Shown here one piece after another: positions 10,410 to 23,332 of a stretch of DNA of 64,000 nucleotides. Within the stretch, counting starts at the first letter, position 1; each line of letters begins with the position of its first letter. This DNA comes from Marchantia polymorpha subsp. ruderalis (lineage: Eukaryota > Streptophyta > Marchantiopsida > Marchantiales > Marchantiaceae), in NCBI GenBank assembly GCA_037833965.1, contig AP031352.1, positions 1,778,501 to 1,842,500 on the forward strand. Direction: 5' to 3'. The notes beneath the pieces are model-generated. The model did not search any database. It was not told the origin of the DNA and worked only from the letters and a program-made list of their open reading frames with translations. The position numbers and the translations under genes were made by a program.

Positions 10410-12149
10410 TATCCGAATTCTGGACTGTACATCCACCAGCGTGATGCTGTGGCAACAACTGGATGATGTGGCAACTGCAAACCCTCACCTTAATCCATTC
10501 TTTCTTGGTTTGCTTCAGCCTCTTCGATTCGCATCCCCTCGTTTCGCTCGAGAACACTCCACAACATAGTAATGATGTTGAGATGGTTCCTGTTCCTAAT
10601 CATGAGAGAATACAAATGATGAGTAACTTTGAAACTCAGCATAATGTCAGATAGATATCTACCTGTGTTTCACGTTTACTTTTACGATGATTTGTGCACG
10701 TTGCGTTACAGCCTAACTTGCCAAAGCAATTTCATCATTGAAACTCAGCTCCCGATGTCTTGAGAGTATTGATGCTCACTCTTCGAAGCCTCTCATATTC
10801 AGAAAAATGTCTACACCGTTTGTGTTCATCGAGCTGGTCCCTACATAATCGCCTAGCTTACAAAGGCACTTCGATACTGTATACAGCTCCTGAACTCATC
10901 GTTGTCCTGAAGGTAGATCTTTGAGCTGTTTTATATTCAGAAGAATGTTGACAACGTCACATAAGGTGAAAATGAAGATAGAAACATAGTAGTGGTTGGA
11001 ACGTCAGAGGGAATTAGAATTTAGATTTTCCAACCTGAGGTTAGATCCATATAAATATTTAGAAATATGACACATCCACGTCCGAAAATGACACACCAAT
11101 ATACTATATATCCATTGTATTTATACCAAAAACGATTGGTATAAATACACATACTGTCGAGTGTTTAACAGAATAGATGAATGTGTTAAAGTCAGTTAGT
11201 TTTACAGCTGATATTCTCAGATGTAACAGTCTGAATGCTCAGAATTGACTTCTTTACCCACGTAGAGAAGGCACCACATATATTGTATCACATGAACAAG
11301 AAAATGAATAGATACCAATCAAATCCAATATTTATTGATTTCGCTAACTTTGTTTGATAGTATTCAGTATAGAGAAACTATCAACTATGAAAGCAGATTG
11401 AGCTAGTTTCATTAGGAGTCAGCTTGATTGTCATTTTTTCAAAATCTGCCAACACTAAATCTTCTAGATGAACGATACAAGAATTATCAGTTTTGTAAAT
11501 TGAATTATCTCAGAAAAGCCACGATATGAAGGCTGAGAGTTGTTTCAACTTGTAAAGACCTAGTTTGGGGAAAAGAAGACAAAGCGGATTCCTACCGAGC
11601 CAAGCATGCAGTCTTAACATGATCATCTTCATAAGAACATGCTCGGAAAGATATCTGCTATAAGAATCAATATATGAGTACATCAAGTGAAAAAGTTTTG
11701 AGCAAATTAAGTTTATGCAGTGAAAGAAACCACCTAGAGCATTAAAGGCTATAAGAATTAAATAATAAAATGGTCTTCCATGTATATACTATACCCTATG
11801 ATGTTTTTTAACCGAACCTTGAAAGTTACTTCCTAGTTGAATCTCATTTTCTCTTTAAATTCTAACTTAAGTCTTCACTTGATAATTTCCATGGAATCCA
11901 TCGCTTATTTCAATGAATTCCTTCTGATCTTTTACTACAATGAGAGTACTTAATTTTCCCAAAAAAAATCAGTAGATCTAGATATCTGACGACAGAGACT
12001 TGAAATTAGAAACTAAAATTAAAATGAATTTTAGCCTAAGTGATTAGAAAGAAATTCAAGATCTTAGTTGATCTAACCTTTTAAGATGTCATGAACTTTA
12101 CAATCTATTCTTATATATGTCTTTGGTAAGATACTGATATAAAAAATTA
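10410..12149. other. AT-rich DNA upstream of CAF1
   Basis: Should contain the CAF1 promoter and 5' UTR. An AAG/GTGAGG donor-like site near 10485-10492 (minus) could mark a 5' UTR intron, but this is only a possibility. No other coding region or RNA gene is recognised. Confidence 0.45.
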
Positions 12150-13640
12150 CAGTCTTGAAGTATTAAGTTGAGTGTAATGTCATGCTTGAACAAACATGGT
12201 ACATCAAATTACATACAAGATGTTTCAAAATGGACACAAGAAAGAAAATTTTGTGTTTTATAGAAATGACATATTCTAAAGCATATGCCAGAATTTTCAA
12301 GCGATTTCCATCTTGTTCAGAGAGAGACCTTAACGTGTACAACTTTAACATCTTGATGAAATCTCACTTTAAATGTCTAAACTTGTAAGAACATAAGAAA
12401 ATACTTTACTTCATCATCGAGTGATTGACGTATATCCATCGTAAGTAAATGGTGATTATTATAGGTTCTGTGTGAGAGATGTTTAGAGATTATGTAATCA
12501 AAATCTTGAAGTATTGAGGTGTGTAAAATCTTATGCTTGATGAAGCATGATTAATCAAATTACATATGAGATGTTTCAAAATATATACAAAAAGCAACTT
12601 TCGGGAGTAATACAAACGAAAATTTTAATGCATATGCCACAATGGATTTGTGACTATCCACCATATAGTTACAATTGATGTAAGAAAATTATTCGATAAC
12701 GAAGAATGGTATTATCTTCTGTCTTACAAGATTAGATATGTATTATGAAATTTCATCGAAAGTTTAGAGTTGTACATGTTAATGTGTATTTCTGATCCAG
12801 ATAGCAGACGCAGTAATTTTCAAGTTTCAAATGAAGAACAAGTTTAATAATGAACAAGTACGTACACTCAGCAACAAATTGAAATAAAGGATCATAAGTG
12901 AAGACATGCAAGATCCAAGTAAATCGCAAAAGAGAAGAACGATTCAATCAAATGTTTTAGATATCAAATTGCCTGTAAAAGAGAGAATAAATAATGAAGT
13001 CTTAAGGTAAAACAGAAAATCGTTAGCAGTAAAATGAAGGGATTCACCGAGGGAAAAGCAATCCACAAGTCAGATCACGGTTGCTTCTTCTATGCTATGG
13101 AAGTAGTGGAGATATATTCTAATACAACTAATAATGTCATAATATTGATGATAAAATCTGTCTGAAGCATTCTGTGAAAATCAAGACGTCTTGATACTAG
13201 TACCTTAGGCACATACATATTCATAATGGTTGCATTGTATTTGACACACCTTGGGGTTTTTCTCTAGCAACCAAAAGGATTTGAATATTTATACTGTCAT
13301 CGAGTTGCCGTATTCTTGTCTACTTATTGCCTACAAACAGCACGTACGTACATTTTGCATTCAGCCACACAATGGAACACAGGTTTCCATGTAATGAGGC
13401 GCAAAATCTATCAAATCATAAATGAGAAAAAAAAATGAATGATACGTTTTAGTTTGCAAACCCATCGGAAGAAAAAATTGTTAAATAAAATATGAAAACT
13501 TATCTAAAATATTCTTGGCAGCAAAAGGAAAATATTACTGGACCAAGTGAAAGCAATCCACATGTCCGATACCAAGTTTCTGCTTCCATGCTTTCGAAGT
13601 ATTTATGTACAATTATACGATAAACCATAATTTGTTTGTG
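12150..13640. repeat. Diverged repeats in AT-rich DNA
   Basis: About 100 bases at 12150-12260 (CTTGAAGTATT ... CAAATTACATA ... GATGTTTCAAAAT) recur, with changes, at 12499-12600. A second pair, around GAAAGCAATCCACA/AAAAGCAATCCACA followed by a CAAGTTTCTGCTTCC-like stretch, lies near 13515-13640 and 13015-13130. Old tandem or dispersed duplications are the simplest reading. No coding function is evident. Confidence 0.5.
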
Positions 13641-16600
13641 ATTTGAAAGAAAAGTTTACCTCCTCATGTATATAATGGCTACACTCCTAAAATTGATGAT
13701 TCATGTGATGGACATAAGGTCAAAAGAAGAATTTTGTTTGGGCTTACTTTTAGGGATACCTCCGCGCATTCCGTCAAGATTCAAGGATTTCGTAGTACTT
13801 CATAGTACTGTTAAAGAATTTTAAAGTTGTAAGTTACTTTGTTGATACATTATGAAATAAATTTTCTAAACTTCAACTTTGAGTAATTTACTCATTTCAT
13901 TAAAATTGGTAAAACAATATCATAACTGCTAAATTGAAGTAGATTATAAGAACAATACAATCTCGTGTACAAAATTTCTCACGCTTCTAGATCATCTAAT
14001 TTCAAATGAACATTCAAGACCGAAATTAAGATTCTAATCTATTGCATTTGTTAATAGCTAACTTCGTATCTCGATTATACTCATTTGATAGGTAAAACAA
14101 TGCTTCGAACCTGAAAATCCTCAGAACATGCTAGCATTTCCATACTAATTGTTCGATATAGACTAATTCAATGTAATGTCCACTCCAATGACAAGCTTAC
14201 AACCATGGAGAGAATTCTGAAGATAAATAAGTCTAACAAATTACATTACTTGAATGTTGGTACATATGCGAACCTTCGAAAACATCCTACATGATAGAAT
14301 AATGAGGGTTTCAAGGCGAAAGATCGTGTACCTCGCAAATAGAATAGCTTCTCGCGGAGGTCAGAATAGCATGTCGTCTCTCGGAGGTCTAGAAGATCGT
14401 CGAATTATGCTTGCAAAGTATCTTCCGATCTTCAATTGTTGGAAATCCTTGTCATATCTCAGTCCTCTCAGTCTCCGCGTCTTCTTCCAAATCTCATCGA
14501 GTTCGGTACCGATACTTTTCGTTCTCGAACAATGGTTGTCTCGTCATGAAGAGTTAATGACGAAGTCTTTGTTCCACACGACTCCATGAGTGGTTAAATC
14601 TTCTGCCCGAAGTTTCTGGGTGTTGTTAGATTGCGGTTCACTCGCAAGACTAAGAAAGTTGGGATCTTAGACGCGAAGAGCAAGTCTACTGTGATTGAAA
14701 TACCTATTAACAGTATGCGCGCCAGCAGTCTCGGATTAGGACGAAGAACATTTGGTATGGAGACTTCATGTGTAACGTGTAGGCACCTGGTTGGTCATTT
14801 CTAGTAGAGTTCCAACGCCCATGAGATGCAGTGCTGTCATGTTTGAAAAGTGCTCCCAGAAGAGGAACTGCGATCACAAGATATGGAAAATGGTGAAATA
14901 CTCCATCAATCTTAGCAAAAAGTAAATTCTGTAATGGTTCTTATAGTATATTGAGTAAGTTTTGATCTTTGTCAATCTAGTTATTGGTTAGCATTTTCTA
15001 ATTAAATTATGGTCAATTCAAATATATATTATCTAAGTAAGTTGATGTCAGTTCTCTTTGGAACAATCTAGGGTATGGTAAGTGAATGTATGTGTACGTG
15101 TGTTGTGAATGAAGCAAATCACTCCTGGACACTTTGAAAATGCATGTCATTGTGAATGTCGATCTTGATCCATCTTTCATAATAGAACATGCCACATTTC
15201 ATATAAGAATATGTGAGTTATACGTGAACTTTTGCAAAGAATTATTGTTAGGAAGAGATCTAGTTTAAATGAAGTCATCTTCAATAAGTGATCAGGGTTT
15301 ACAAGGAACCGGGTTAAGATGAGATTAGTAACTTTAACTTTCCTGCATCGGCTTTCAACCTATCACATACACAAGAGCGAACTCCTCTAATAAGACGAGA
15401 GCGGTAGTAGAGTCTACAACACGGAGATTCAAGTAGATGGTTACCATGCTCCCTTTCTTAGATGCACGCATGTGAGAAAGATAATCTTTTTCCCATCTTG
15501 CTTGGTCTCTCTTTTTTTACCAGCAAATTTTGTCCAAGCGGTCTTTGTCCTCACCAACTAGACTTAGTCTCATTGCGCGCACATCGGAAAAATTGCAGAA
15601 GGTTATCCACACATTGCTGATAACCCTTCAATGGAATTTCATGATGGTTATTTGTTGAAACTCGTTTATTTCAGGAACTTAGATCCTTATTGCGGAATAG
15701 GTGGAATGTTGTGTAGCACTTGTCTTGCCATTGCGTCCCATTAGTAAGCAATATCGTACTTCCAGAACTCTGCCAAAGTCATTCATTATAACTTCGCAAA
15801 CATGTGAACTAGATTATAGGAAGTGCATAGGAAGTTTTCAAAAAGGATCATAAAGAATGTCAATATGTTTAACTCTTGTAGTTGATTCCATTAAGTATCA
15901 AGAAATTTAATGGAATCGATACCAAATGACGTGTGAAAATATTTCGCCGTCCAAGTCATAGTCATTGTTATCAGCGTGGTATTACTGTTCAAATATTTTG
16001 TCTGGACCATTGCATTCCAAGACTTTGTGTGTCATCGCCATCCAATCGGGTTTTTTTCTTTTGCATGTCTTTCTTACACAACTGAAGACACACATAGTCC
16101 TGACTCCGATCAAAACTTATTTGTGCAAGCTTGCCAAATCTTCATCGTTCCTCGTCAGTTCCAAGATCAGAGCTCCCTTGATCGTTGTTGAATCTGACAC
16201 TCTGACCTCTCGCGATGATGTAGACAATTTCTTCTATTAACGGAACAGGTCTCATCATGATTATGTGAAATGCGCTAAACATCAGGACTTGTAGATTGTG
16301 AATTTAAATTATATTATTTTCGCTATGGTTTAATTCTTATAACTTCTTGTTAAAAGTGACATGTATGTATTTCAGAAATTTTTGTTTTAAAATAACTTGA
16401 ATTATTATGGTTAAGTACTTTTGAATCGATCTGAAATCTCTGTGCAGCCTGAACTGTGTTTTGAAGTTCAACCCTCTTCTATTCTTGAAGGTGAGCTTCT
16501 GATTTTGCTACTTTATCTAGCTAGTCTTTGTAGCCTTCAACTTATGCAGATCTTTGACTTGCGCCGCGTTCTACAATTCTAATCATAAGAGTGTTATTGT

Positions 16601-19048
16601 CAAATCCTTCCTCATGTTTGTTCAATCCAAATGAGATCCAGCTATCTGATAAAATGCTTTTATACCTCTTCTATATCCACTGGTTTGAGTATAACAACTA
16701 TGCATGTATTTTTGAGACAATTACCAAATACATTTAAATATTGAGAGCTTTGAATCTTTTTTTTAACAAACTACAAATATGTTCAAAGAACTTGAAGAGG
16801 TCATTAAATGAATATTAACTTTAGTTACACAGATTTTGAGGCTAATCTTTAAGCACTTCCTTGCCTCGCTAGCCACTTACCTTCTGGAAGAGGGATGCAA
16901 ATTACTTTCCCAATGATCTCCGTTGTTTCTGAAATATTGTACAACTCTAAGGATTTGAGTAAATCCAAATTGACTTAGTTCTTAGCACTTGATTTTTGGC
17001 CGGTTATGCTCTTTGGATATTGCTTCTAAAGCATTTAAGGTTCTAGAGGTAAAGAAACAATTTCTACTTCGACCTCATTTTGAGTTTGAGATTAACCATT
17101 TGTGGAAGTGTTTAACACATGCGGCTATTCATGCTTGGTGCTTTCTACAATCTTCAATATGTAACACTGAAGAAGGTTTCATTTTTTTGAGAAATTACAT
17201 CAATGATTATGTATGGTTTGGAATCTATCTTTGCAACTTTTAGACACATGTTTTCACATTTCGTTTGGAATATAACTTCTATCCACCAGCACTTACAAAA
17301 AAGTTGTCTCAATAAACGCCATATCTCTGAAAAGTATCAAAACTTGAAAATTAAAAAAAAAAACATATCTTCATCGCGGACATACATCATTCATACATAT
17401 CTTATATATGTTTAACTCTTAGACTTGTATGTATCTATCATTTGGAAATTTTGTACTTCATCAAATGATTTTTTATATTAGATTTAGAATAATGAACTGA
17501 AAAATGATTGAAAAGTTTATTTTCATTGCATCACATCACTTGATGAGATAACAAGTCGTTAATCATTCTCTTCCCTGTTGATGTATTGAGTAATTTTGAG
17601 CAGAATTATAATATTCATGATAACAAGTGCCTCAGAGCAATCACTTAATACGTTCTTCCAAACATATCAATGATAATGATTTATGTTATTATACATATTT
17701 ATTTATTGTAACGTTTTTCATGAACTTGCATTGATTTCTTTGAAGAAATTCTTATTGATATGTTAATTATTAAACATAGAGGACAACAACGCTTATTTCC
17801 TGTCGCTAGGTAGAAACATCCTGATGTCAAACTCATGAAATATATAATTCAATTATTATCATTGTTTAAAACAACATTTATATAGCACATTATACACAGT
17901 GTCGCTGGCTGTCAATGAAGGTCCACACTTGAAGATTTTATGTACGGAATCTACTGTAAAAAATATTGTATAAGTTGGAGGATGAATGGATGAAAATCTA
18001 ATTTGAGCGAAAGTTCTATTTTTCAAAATCTTGACCTGGCTGCCGATACAAATAGATCTCCATGTGGTTGTTCTTACATCTAAGAAAATCATATCCTCCT
18101 TATGTTATGGCGATTGGTTCTTCCTAGAGGTGTCAATGCAATTGCATTTAACGCTGTAAACAAGTGAGGGACTATATTTCAAACATGAGAACACCATTTT
18201 CATGTTCCTGATAGCTAGCATGCTTGTAAGGAAGAAAAGAAAATCGCAGTGCAGTTTATAACTTTTATGCAATTATTTTGATACAAATGAATTTCCTTCG
18301 TGCATTTTTAAAGTTTTTCACACTCTTATCGAATAAGTCCTAACCTCAAATTTACTCTCTGGAATTTGTGCTGGAAGGGTTAGTCCAATAAGCTAAAACG
18401 CACGCAAAGATCTGGAGAACTGCTTAGAAGTAAGCTCTAATTCATGCAAACCTTTAGATGCAGCGTATTGAGGAGTTAGAGGCATATAATGTACAGCATA
18501 TCACGGCGCAATTGATATGACCCATTTGTCAAAAAATTCTTTTAGTCTGCTGCAAAGTTCCTTCATAATATAGTCAACTTTCATGGTCCATGAAGTGATT
18601 GTATCCCAGAAATTTAAAACGTTCTGCGATTCGCACTGATATATAGAGCTTGGTTAGATTTAATTGCAATTAAATCGGAGCAGACTATAAGAATGTTTTG
18701 TAGAATCATACTTTGTAGAATCATATTAGATGCGCAGGCCTTTGAATCGAATGTCAAACTTCACTCCATAGTGAATATGATGTACGTAAGTAGAGAACCT
18801 TCTTTTCCGAGAATATGTGTCAGGTTTCGCAAAGTCAAAGGTGAAGTTCACGCGGATTGAAGGTCATGATTAGACAATATAAAACGGGTTGGCATCGTTT
18901 CCAAACACAAAAGAAGTTCTAAAGAAGCACTGAGTCCTGAGTTTCGATCCTTCAAGCATCAAAGGTATCCAATTCTCGTTGTTGGATACGTCTTGTTGTC
19001 GGAGTTAGAGACCATAACCATAGTCCAAATTTCACAGTAGGGTTAACC
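13641..19048. other. AT-rich intergenic DNA
   Basis: Nothing convincingly coding. 14250-14760 is richer in GC and holds a 111-codon frame (14254-14589) of no recognised family. 15420-16240 is also less AT-rich and might be an old transposon fragment, but I could not place it. Poly-A and poly-T runs are common. Confidence 0.4.
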
Positions 19049-19432
19049 AACCTGAGATTCGAGAGAAAGAGTTTGATGCAAGCTATGGCTGACTGCAATG
19101 ATGTGTTTGGAGATGATGATTGTCCCCCGTGGTTAATAGCCACTCAAGAAACCGAATGTCATCCAATCCATCTGATAAGCAGCATCATCCCAAATCAGGT
19201 GCAAACCAGTGACTACGCATGCGTCTTTGTCCAAAAGCATTCTCTTGTCTTTAAACTACTGCAAGGATCGTACTTGGATAAAGCTCTTTCTCTTGGCTAG
19301 ACTCTGAAGGTGACGTCGTCAGACTCTTCGGCCACAATGCGAGCTCATGATGCAGACACGATCCTGGGCAGCGAGTTTGATCCGATCAACCCGTACGAGC
19401 ATATGGTGCTTTTAGAGGTTGTCAAATACTAG
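19049..19432 (+). pseudogene. Decayed coding fragment, unknown family
   Basis: One frame stays open for about 125 codons apart from a single TAG at 19298-19300. It reads ADCNDVFGDDDCPPWLIATQ before the stop and DADTILGSEFDPINPYEHMV after it, and ends with TAG at 19430-19432. Base composition is more GC-rich than the surroundings, and the residues look like real protein, not chance. I do not recognise the family. It could be an exon of a larger gene, a degraded gene, or a transposon remnant. Confidence 0.3.
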
Positions 19433-19510
19433 GCTGGAAATTTACAATTCCGACGGACTGCGCTTTCGAAGTATGATCTGCTATGGAGGAGCAAGGCTGG
19501 AGACAAGGAG

Positions 19511-19890
19511 ACAAGGCTTGGACCGTAATTCCCTGGAGGAGATTCAACATTTTCATGGGGATAGGAGTGGGGATGATAATGGTTCTACAATGAAATAGTT
19601 GTTGAAGGTAGATGGATGTTTCTGTCCGAATTTCTGCTCCGAATTATTCTGCTCGGAATTATTTTACTCGATCATTTACAGGAGACCAAAGGATAAGCAT
19701 TTTGGAGGCTGTTTGTACAAGTCTTGGACTGAAACCCGCTGGATGAGCCTCAAAATGTTCATGGGGTCAAAAGAGGGGATGATAATAGTTTTATAATCAG
19801 ATAGTTGTTGAAGGGAGATTGTTGTTTCTGTCCGTTTGTGCTCCAAATCTATTTCACTAGATTGTTTACAGGAAACACAAGGATACGCGA
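19511..19890. repeat. Tandem duplication, about 206-bp unit
   Basis: The unit at 19511-19716 (ACAAGGCTTGGAC ... GGGGATGATAATGG ... TAGTTGTTGAAGG ... TTTACAGGAGACC) repeats at 19717-19890 (ACAAGTCTTGGAC ... GGGGATGATAATAG ... TAGTTGTTGAAGG ... TTTACAGGAAACA). The copies have diverged considerably and carry small indels. Confidence 0.7.
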
Positions 19891-20789
19891 TTGCAGCTTT
19901 CCAGTCTCACCAAGGACTGCGCAGCGGTTGAAAAGGGACATCTGATCGTGCACGAAGTACTCATCGTTGTTTTTAGATGTGGTGATTTGACCTCATGATC
20001 ATACTCTTCTATGTCTGCAAAAAGATATAGACAGTACTAGCATTGATGGCAGGCAGGAGAGAGTTAGTCCCAAACTGAAAGCTCAGAGTCAAGGTACAGC
20101 CAAGAATTGAACTTTGTCGTACTTTTTAGCATAACGTAATTGTTTTGAGCATCAAACGAAAATGTTCTGAGCATCAAGTGGGCGATTGCGAGTGTGAAGT
20201 CCAGAGATGCAATTCAAGGTTAAAATTTGTGACTTCTTCTACTTAGCATCATTCACCTTGTGCATGCTACAAGAATCGACACTGAAATGACATCACTGAA
20301 TGTGTTGTGAGTTGTTTGTACACTCCTGTTGAATGATATGGATCATTATTTTTTGAAATTTTTAACATTTCACATTTTTTTTTGAAATTTTTGTAGTGCG
20401 GAGAGTAATACTCGAGAATTATTGTGTGTCCACGGATTATTCTGTCTGATTGTCAAAAATGCCACTCCTGGGATTTTACTCCTTGGCATCTTCCGTCCAG
20501 CATTAGGATTTTCTTGTGGAACTTCGTCCATTTGGGCCATGCCCTAGGTTCAGTCCAGTTCACACATATTTGGGAATATGTTATGAATCTTGAATATATT
20601 GAAAGTTTCCTACGCTACTTCTTCCCTGATATGTTATCTATGTGTAGATCATGCAGTTGTAGACTGATCTCTGACATAATTTCCTTTAGGGTTTGAGTTT
20701 TAGATTGTAGCAAACTCCTCTGTCACGATAGATTACTATCATCAGGAGCAGTGTACAAAATTTGCACAACAGTGCAGAATAGTAGAATC

Positions 20790-20945
20790 TGATCCAAAAT
20801 CTTCTGCTTTCCAACATTTTATGATGTCATCAATCATACTAAGGTAGAATCGAAGCAACCTCTGCACAATTTGATGCAAGATCTTGTGCTTTCCAAGATT
20901 ATTTGATGTAATCAATCATCATGAGGTTGAATCGAAACAACAACA
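20790..20945. repeat. Tandem duplication, about 80-bp unit
   Basis: Two adjacent diverged units share TCTGCTTTCCAA/TGTGCTTTCCAA, ATCAATCAT and a GAATCGAA-CAAC end. No function is evident. Confidence 0.6.
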
Positions 20946-21087
20946 AGTGCATTGTTATGAAACCGTCTTTGCTTAGTGATCTACCTATCCTTATAATGAG
21001 CACAATTGAAACTAAAGAGCAGTGCATATCATGAAGCCTGGTACTCACACTGTTGAAAAGTCGAGATACTAAATTTCTCACTCAACA

Positions 21088-21125
21088 TGATGCATAGAGG
21101 CAGTGAGAACTGCCTCTATGCATCA
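21088..21125. repeat. Perfect 17-bp hairpin, 4-base loop
   Basis: Left arm TGATGCATAGAGGCAGT (21088-21104), loop GAGA, right arm an exact reverse complement (21109-21125). It stands in AT-rich DNA 430 bases before the B LTR. It could be the core of a foldback element or a transcribed hairpin; nothing else supports either. Confidence 0.75.
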
Positions 21126-21354
21126 GAGGATTTCTTATGTTACACCCTCTAATAATTTGAAAGTGGATTACAGAATAGTGGAGAGTGGGATTGTCTAGGT
21201 ACGCAAAATTAAAATTAGAAAAATAACACCGGTTACATATTCTAAGCAAGAAGATGCTTCTACTCCATCAGTTTGTGACGAAATTATCCTTGTTTCTCGA
21301 AAACAGTAGTTGCAGTCGTCCAGCCACTGATCATATGGAATATCAGTGAGACTC

Positions 21355-21385
21355 AAGCCTAACGATATAACACATCGTTAGGCTT
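21355..21385. repeat. 12-bp hairpin, 7-base loop
   Basis: AAGCCTAACGAT (21355-21366) and its exact reverse complement (21374-21385) are separated by seven bases. Function unknown. Confidence 0.65.
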
Positions 21386-21556
21386 TTGGGTCAGATTATA
21401 ATGGATCTTCCAATCTTATTATAGCATGCAATTTTTTAGCAGGAAAAGAAATACCAAAAAAAAAGAAGTTAGATTCATCCCGTTTGACCATACAAAAAGT
21501 GCGTGTTAATGAGGATGAAGATCAATTTATGAAGTTTTTTTTTGGAAGTAGAAGAG

Positions 21557-22323
21557 TGTGGTAACACACTTTTTGTTTTTTTTTGCAGAATTTAAACAAT
21601 TTTAGAAAAGAAGTACCGAAGCAGTGTCTGTAGTTAGGAAATGGTACGTTAAATAGAGTGGATTGAGGAGATCGTCACGAGGTCACGAAGAATCGCGGAG
21701 TTGGACGTACCAGCGCCAAATGCCTTCGGCAATATCTCCTTTACTGAGGTGTCTCTACCCACGCACCTCCAGCGCTTAGGGAAGGTACGCTTCCGGCACA
21801 GACACCTCCGGAGGAGATGTCGCTGAAGACGTCAGAAGCCGGCAAGGACCTCTGAAGGCTTCCGACCATGAGTGCGCCTTCGGCGATGCGCCGTTGGCAC
21901 GGGAGGAAAACCTTCATAACGATCAGGAGTCACGGTGGTTCTAGTTGGTTGGGGTCTCATTGGAAAGAGCTCGAGACGCTCGTTCTAACGAGCCCAAGAG
22001 CGCCAAAGATGGATCAGGGACAAAGAAGTTATGAGCGTCGGAAAACTCGCATCCGGACATGCGCTGTTCGCGCTAGGGTTCACCGTCGGAAAGGACTCCC
22101 GTACGTCTTCGGCGATGCGCCTTCGGCGGAACCACGCGCTCGTAAGAGGAGATCAACTCAGAGGCGGAAGCGCCTTTGGCGGCTGCGGAGCGGAAGAGAA
22201 GCGCCGGCCGTCGGTACGCCTCCGACGTGGCGCGGACAGGCGGGTGCGCTGGCATAATTCGCGCCGGCGGGATATGCGCCGTCGTCGATATGCGGGCAAA
22301 ATGGATAAAACAAGTGGTACGAC
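21557..22323 (+). mobile_element. Family B LTR, 5' segment (first part of split LTR)
   Basis: Begins TGTGGTAACACAC, the same start as the intact B LTR at 53707. It follows that LTR through the conserved U3 block and the GCCTTCGGCG microrepeats to GGTACGAC, where the full A element is inserted. The LTR resumes at 38896. AAGAG (21552-21556) precedes it and would be the left target duplication, but no partner was found. Confidence 0.88.
22319..22323. repeat. Target-site duplication, left (ACGAC)
   Basis: ACGAC precedes the element and is repeated at 38891-38895. The uninterrupted B LTR at about 54475 reads GGTACGACTGCGCGCCGG, confirming the empty-site sequence. Confidence 0.95.
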
Positions 22324-23289
22324 TGTAATAACCCACTAAAGGCTAAAACTGCAATATAGTGGTAGAAAGGTCGAACCCACAGGGACAGAGGAACACACAG
22401 GGTACAAAGTGTCACGTTTTAACAGACTATTGAGGAGTTTGAATTCTCAGGCAACTGTCACTCCCAGAAATACTGCAAGTGTCCACTCGGAGCGCACTCG
22501 GAGGTCGCACAGTGCAGCGTAACACACACACACACACACACCTGAAACTACAGAAACACAACCCAGAGATCCGTTAGGACCTCTACTTCAAGATTTCAGG
22601 GGGAAAGTCTCTCACGAGCACACTCGGCAAAGGTGCGGGCAGTGACTTCCAACTCCGGCTTTTACAACACTTCCACTAGCTTGCTGCTAGTGTAGGAAAC
22701 CCGGTTTGGACTGCCTACTTCGGATCGAAGTCACTCCTACGCGGTGAACAACACTCTCAACTCACAAAACGCGCAGAGAACACAGGTCCGCACTGAAGGA
22801 CTCATTGTGAAACATTCCAGTAACACAACAACAGTCTATTGAAGAGTTTGAATTCTCAGGCACTTGTCATTCCCAGAAATACTACAGGGGTTACCCTCAA
22901 GGCACCTGCTGCAGCGTAACCTGAATTTACAACCAAGGCTTACACGAAGTAGCAAAACTTCACTTTGGCATTCAGGGGAAAAATCCCAAGGAGTACAATC
23001 AGAAAGAAACACTCGAAGGTGTAGGGGCGAAACTGTTCAAGTATCTAACTAGTCACTGGCTCTGAGCATCGGCAGTCACCCGCAGGTGCAGATCCGAACT
23101 ACTCAAGTCTCTAACCAATGTACTAGCTCTGAACATTCGGCCGAAGGCCTTCAGCTACAAAATGCGGAACGCTAAGTTGTAACTCCTCGTGCGTGGTGAC
23201 AGAACTCAAGGACACAAACACGCAAAGGAAATGGGTTCCTGATCTGCACTTCTGATGGGAAAGAACCCCAGGCAAAACGCCTGGAACTA

Positions 23290-23298
23290 TTTTATACC
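23290..23298 (-). promoter_or_regulatory. TATA box, 3' LTR of A element
   Basis: GGTATAAAA on the minus strand, 35 bases after the U3 ORF stop. A stem-loop with loop GUUUU follows at once and probably spans the transcription start. Confidence 0.7.
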
Positions 23299-23332
23299 TT
23301 CTAAGTCCTACCTAGCACTACACTGCACTACG

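Noticed and set aside
10410..10436. A nine-codon extension of CAF1 at its N-terminus
   Set aside because: It begins with GTG, not ATG. The ATG at 10409 gives the normal plant CAF1 length and N-terminus.
14254..14589. A 111-codon ORF in the gene island as a gene
   Set aside because: No recognisable motif, no conserved neighbour and no promoter signal. It may be part of an old transposon, but I cannot support a call.
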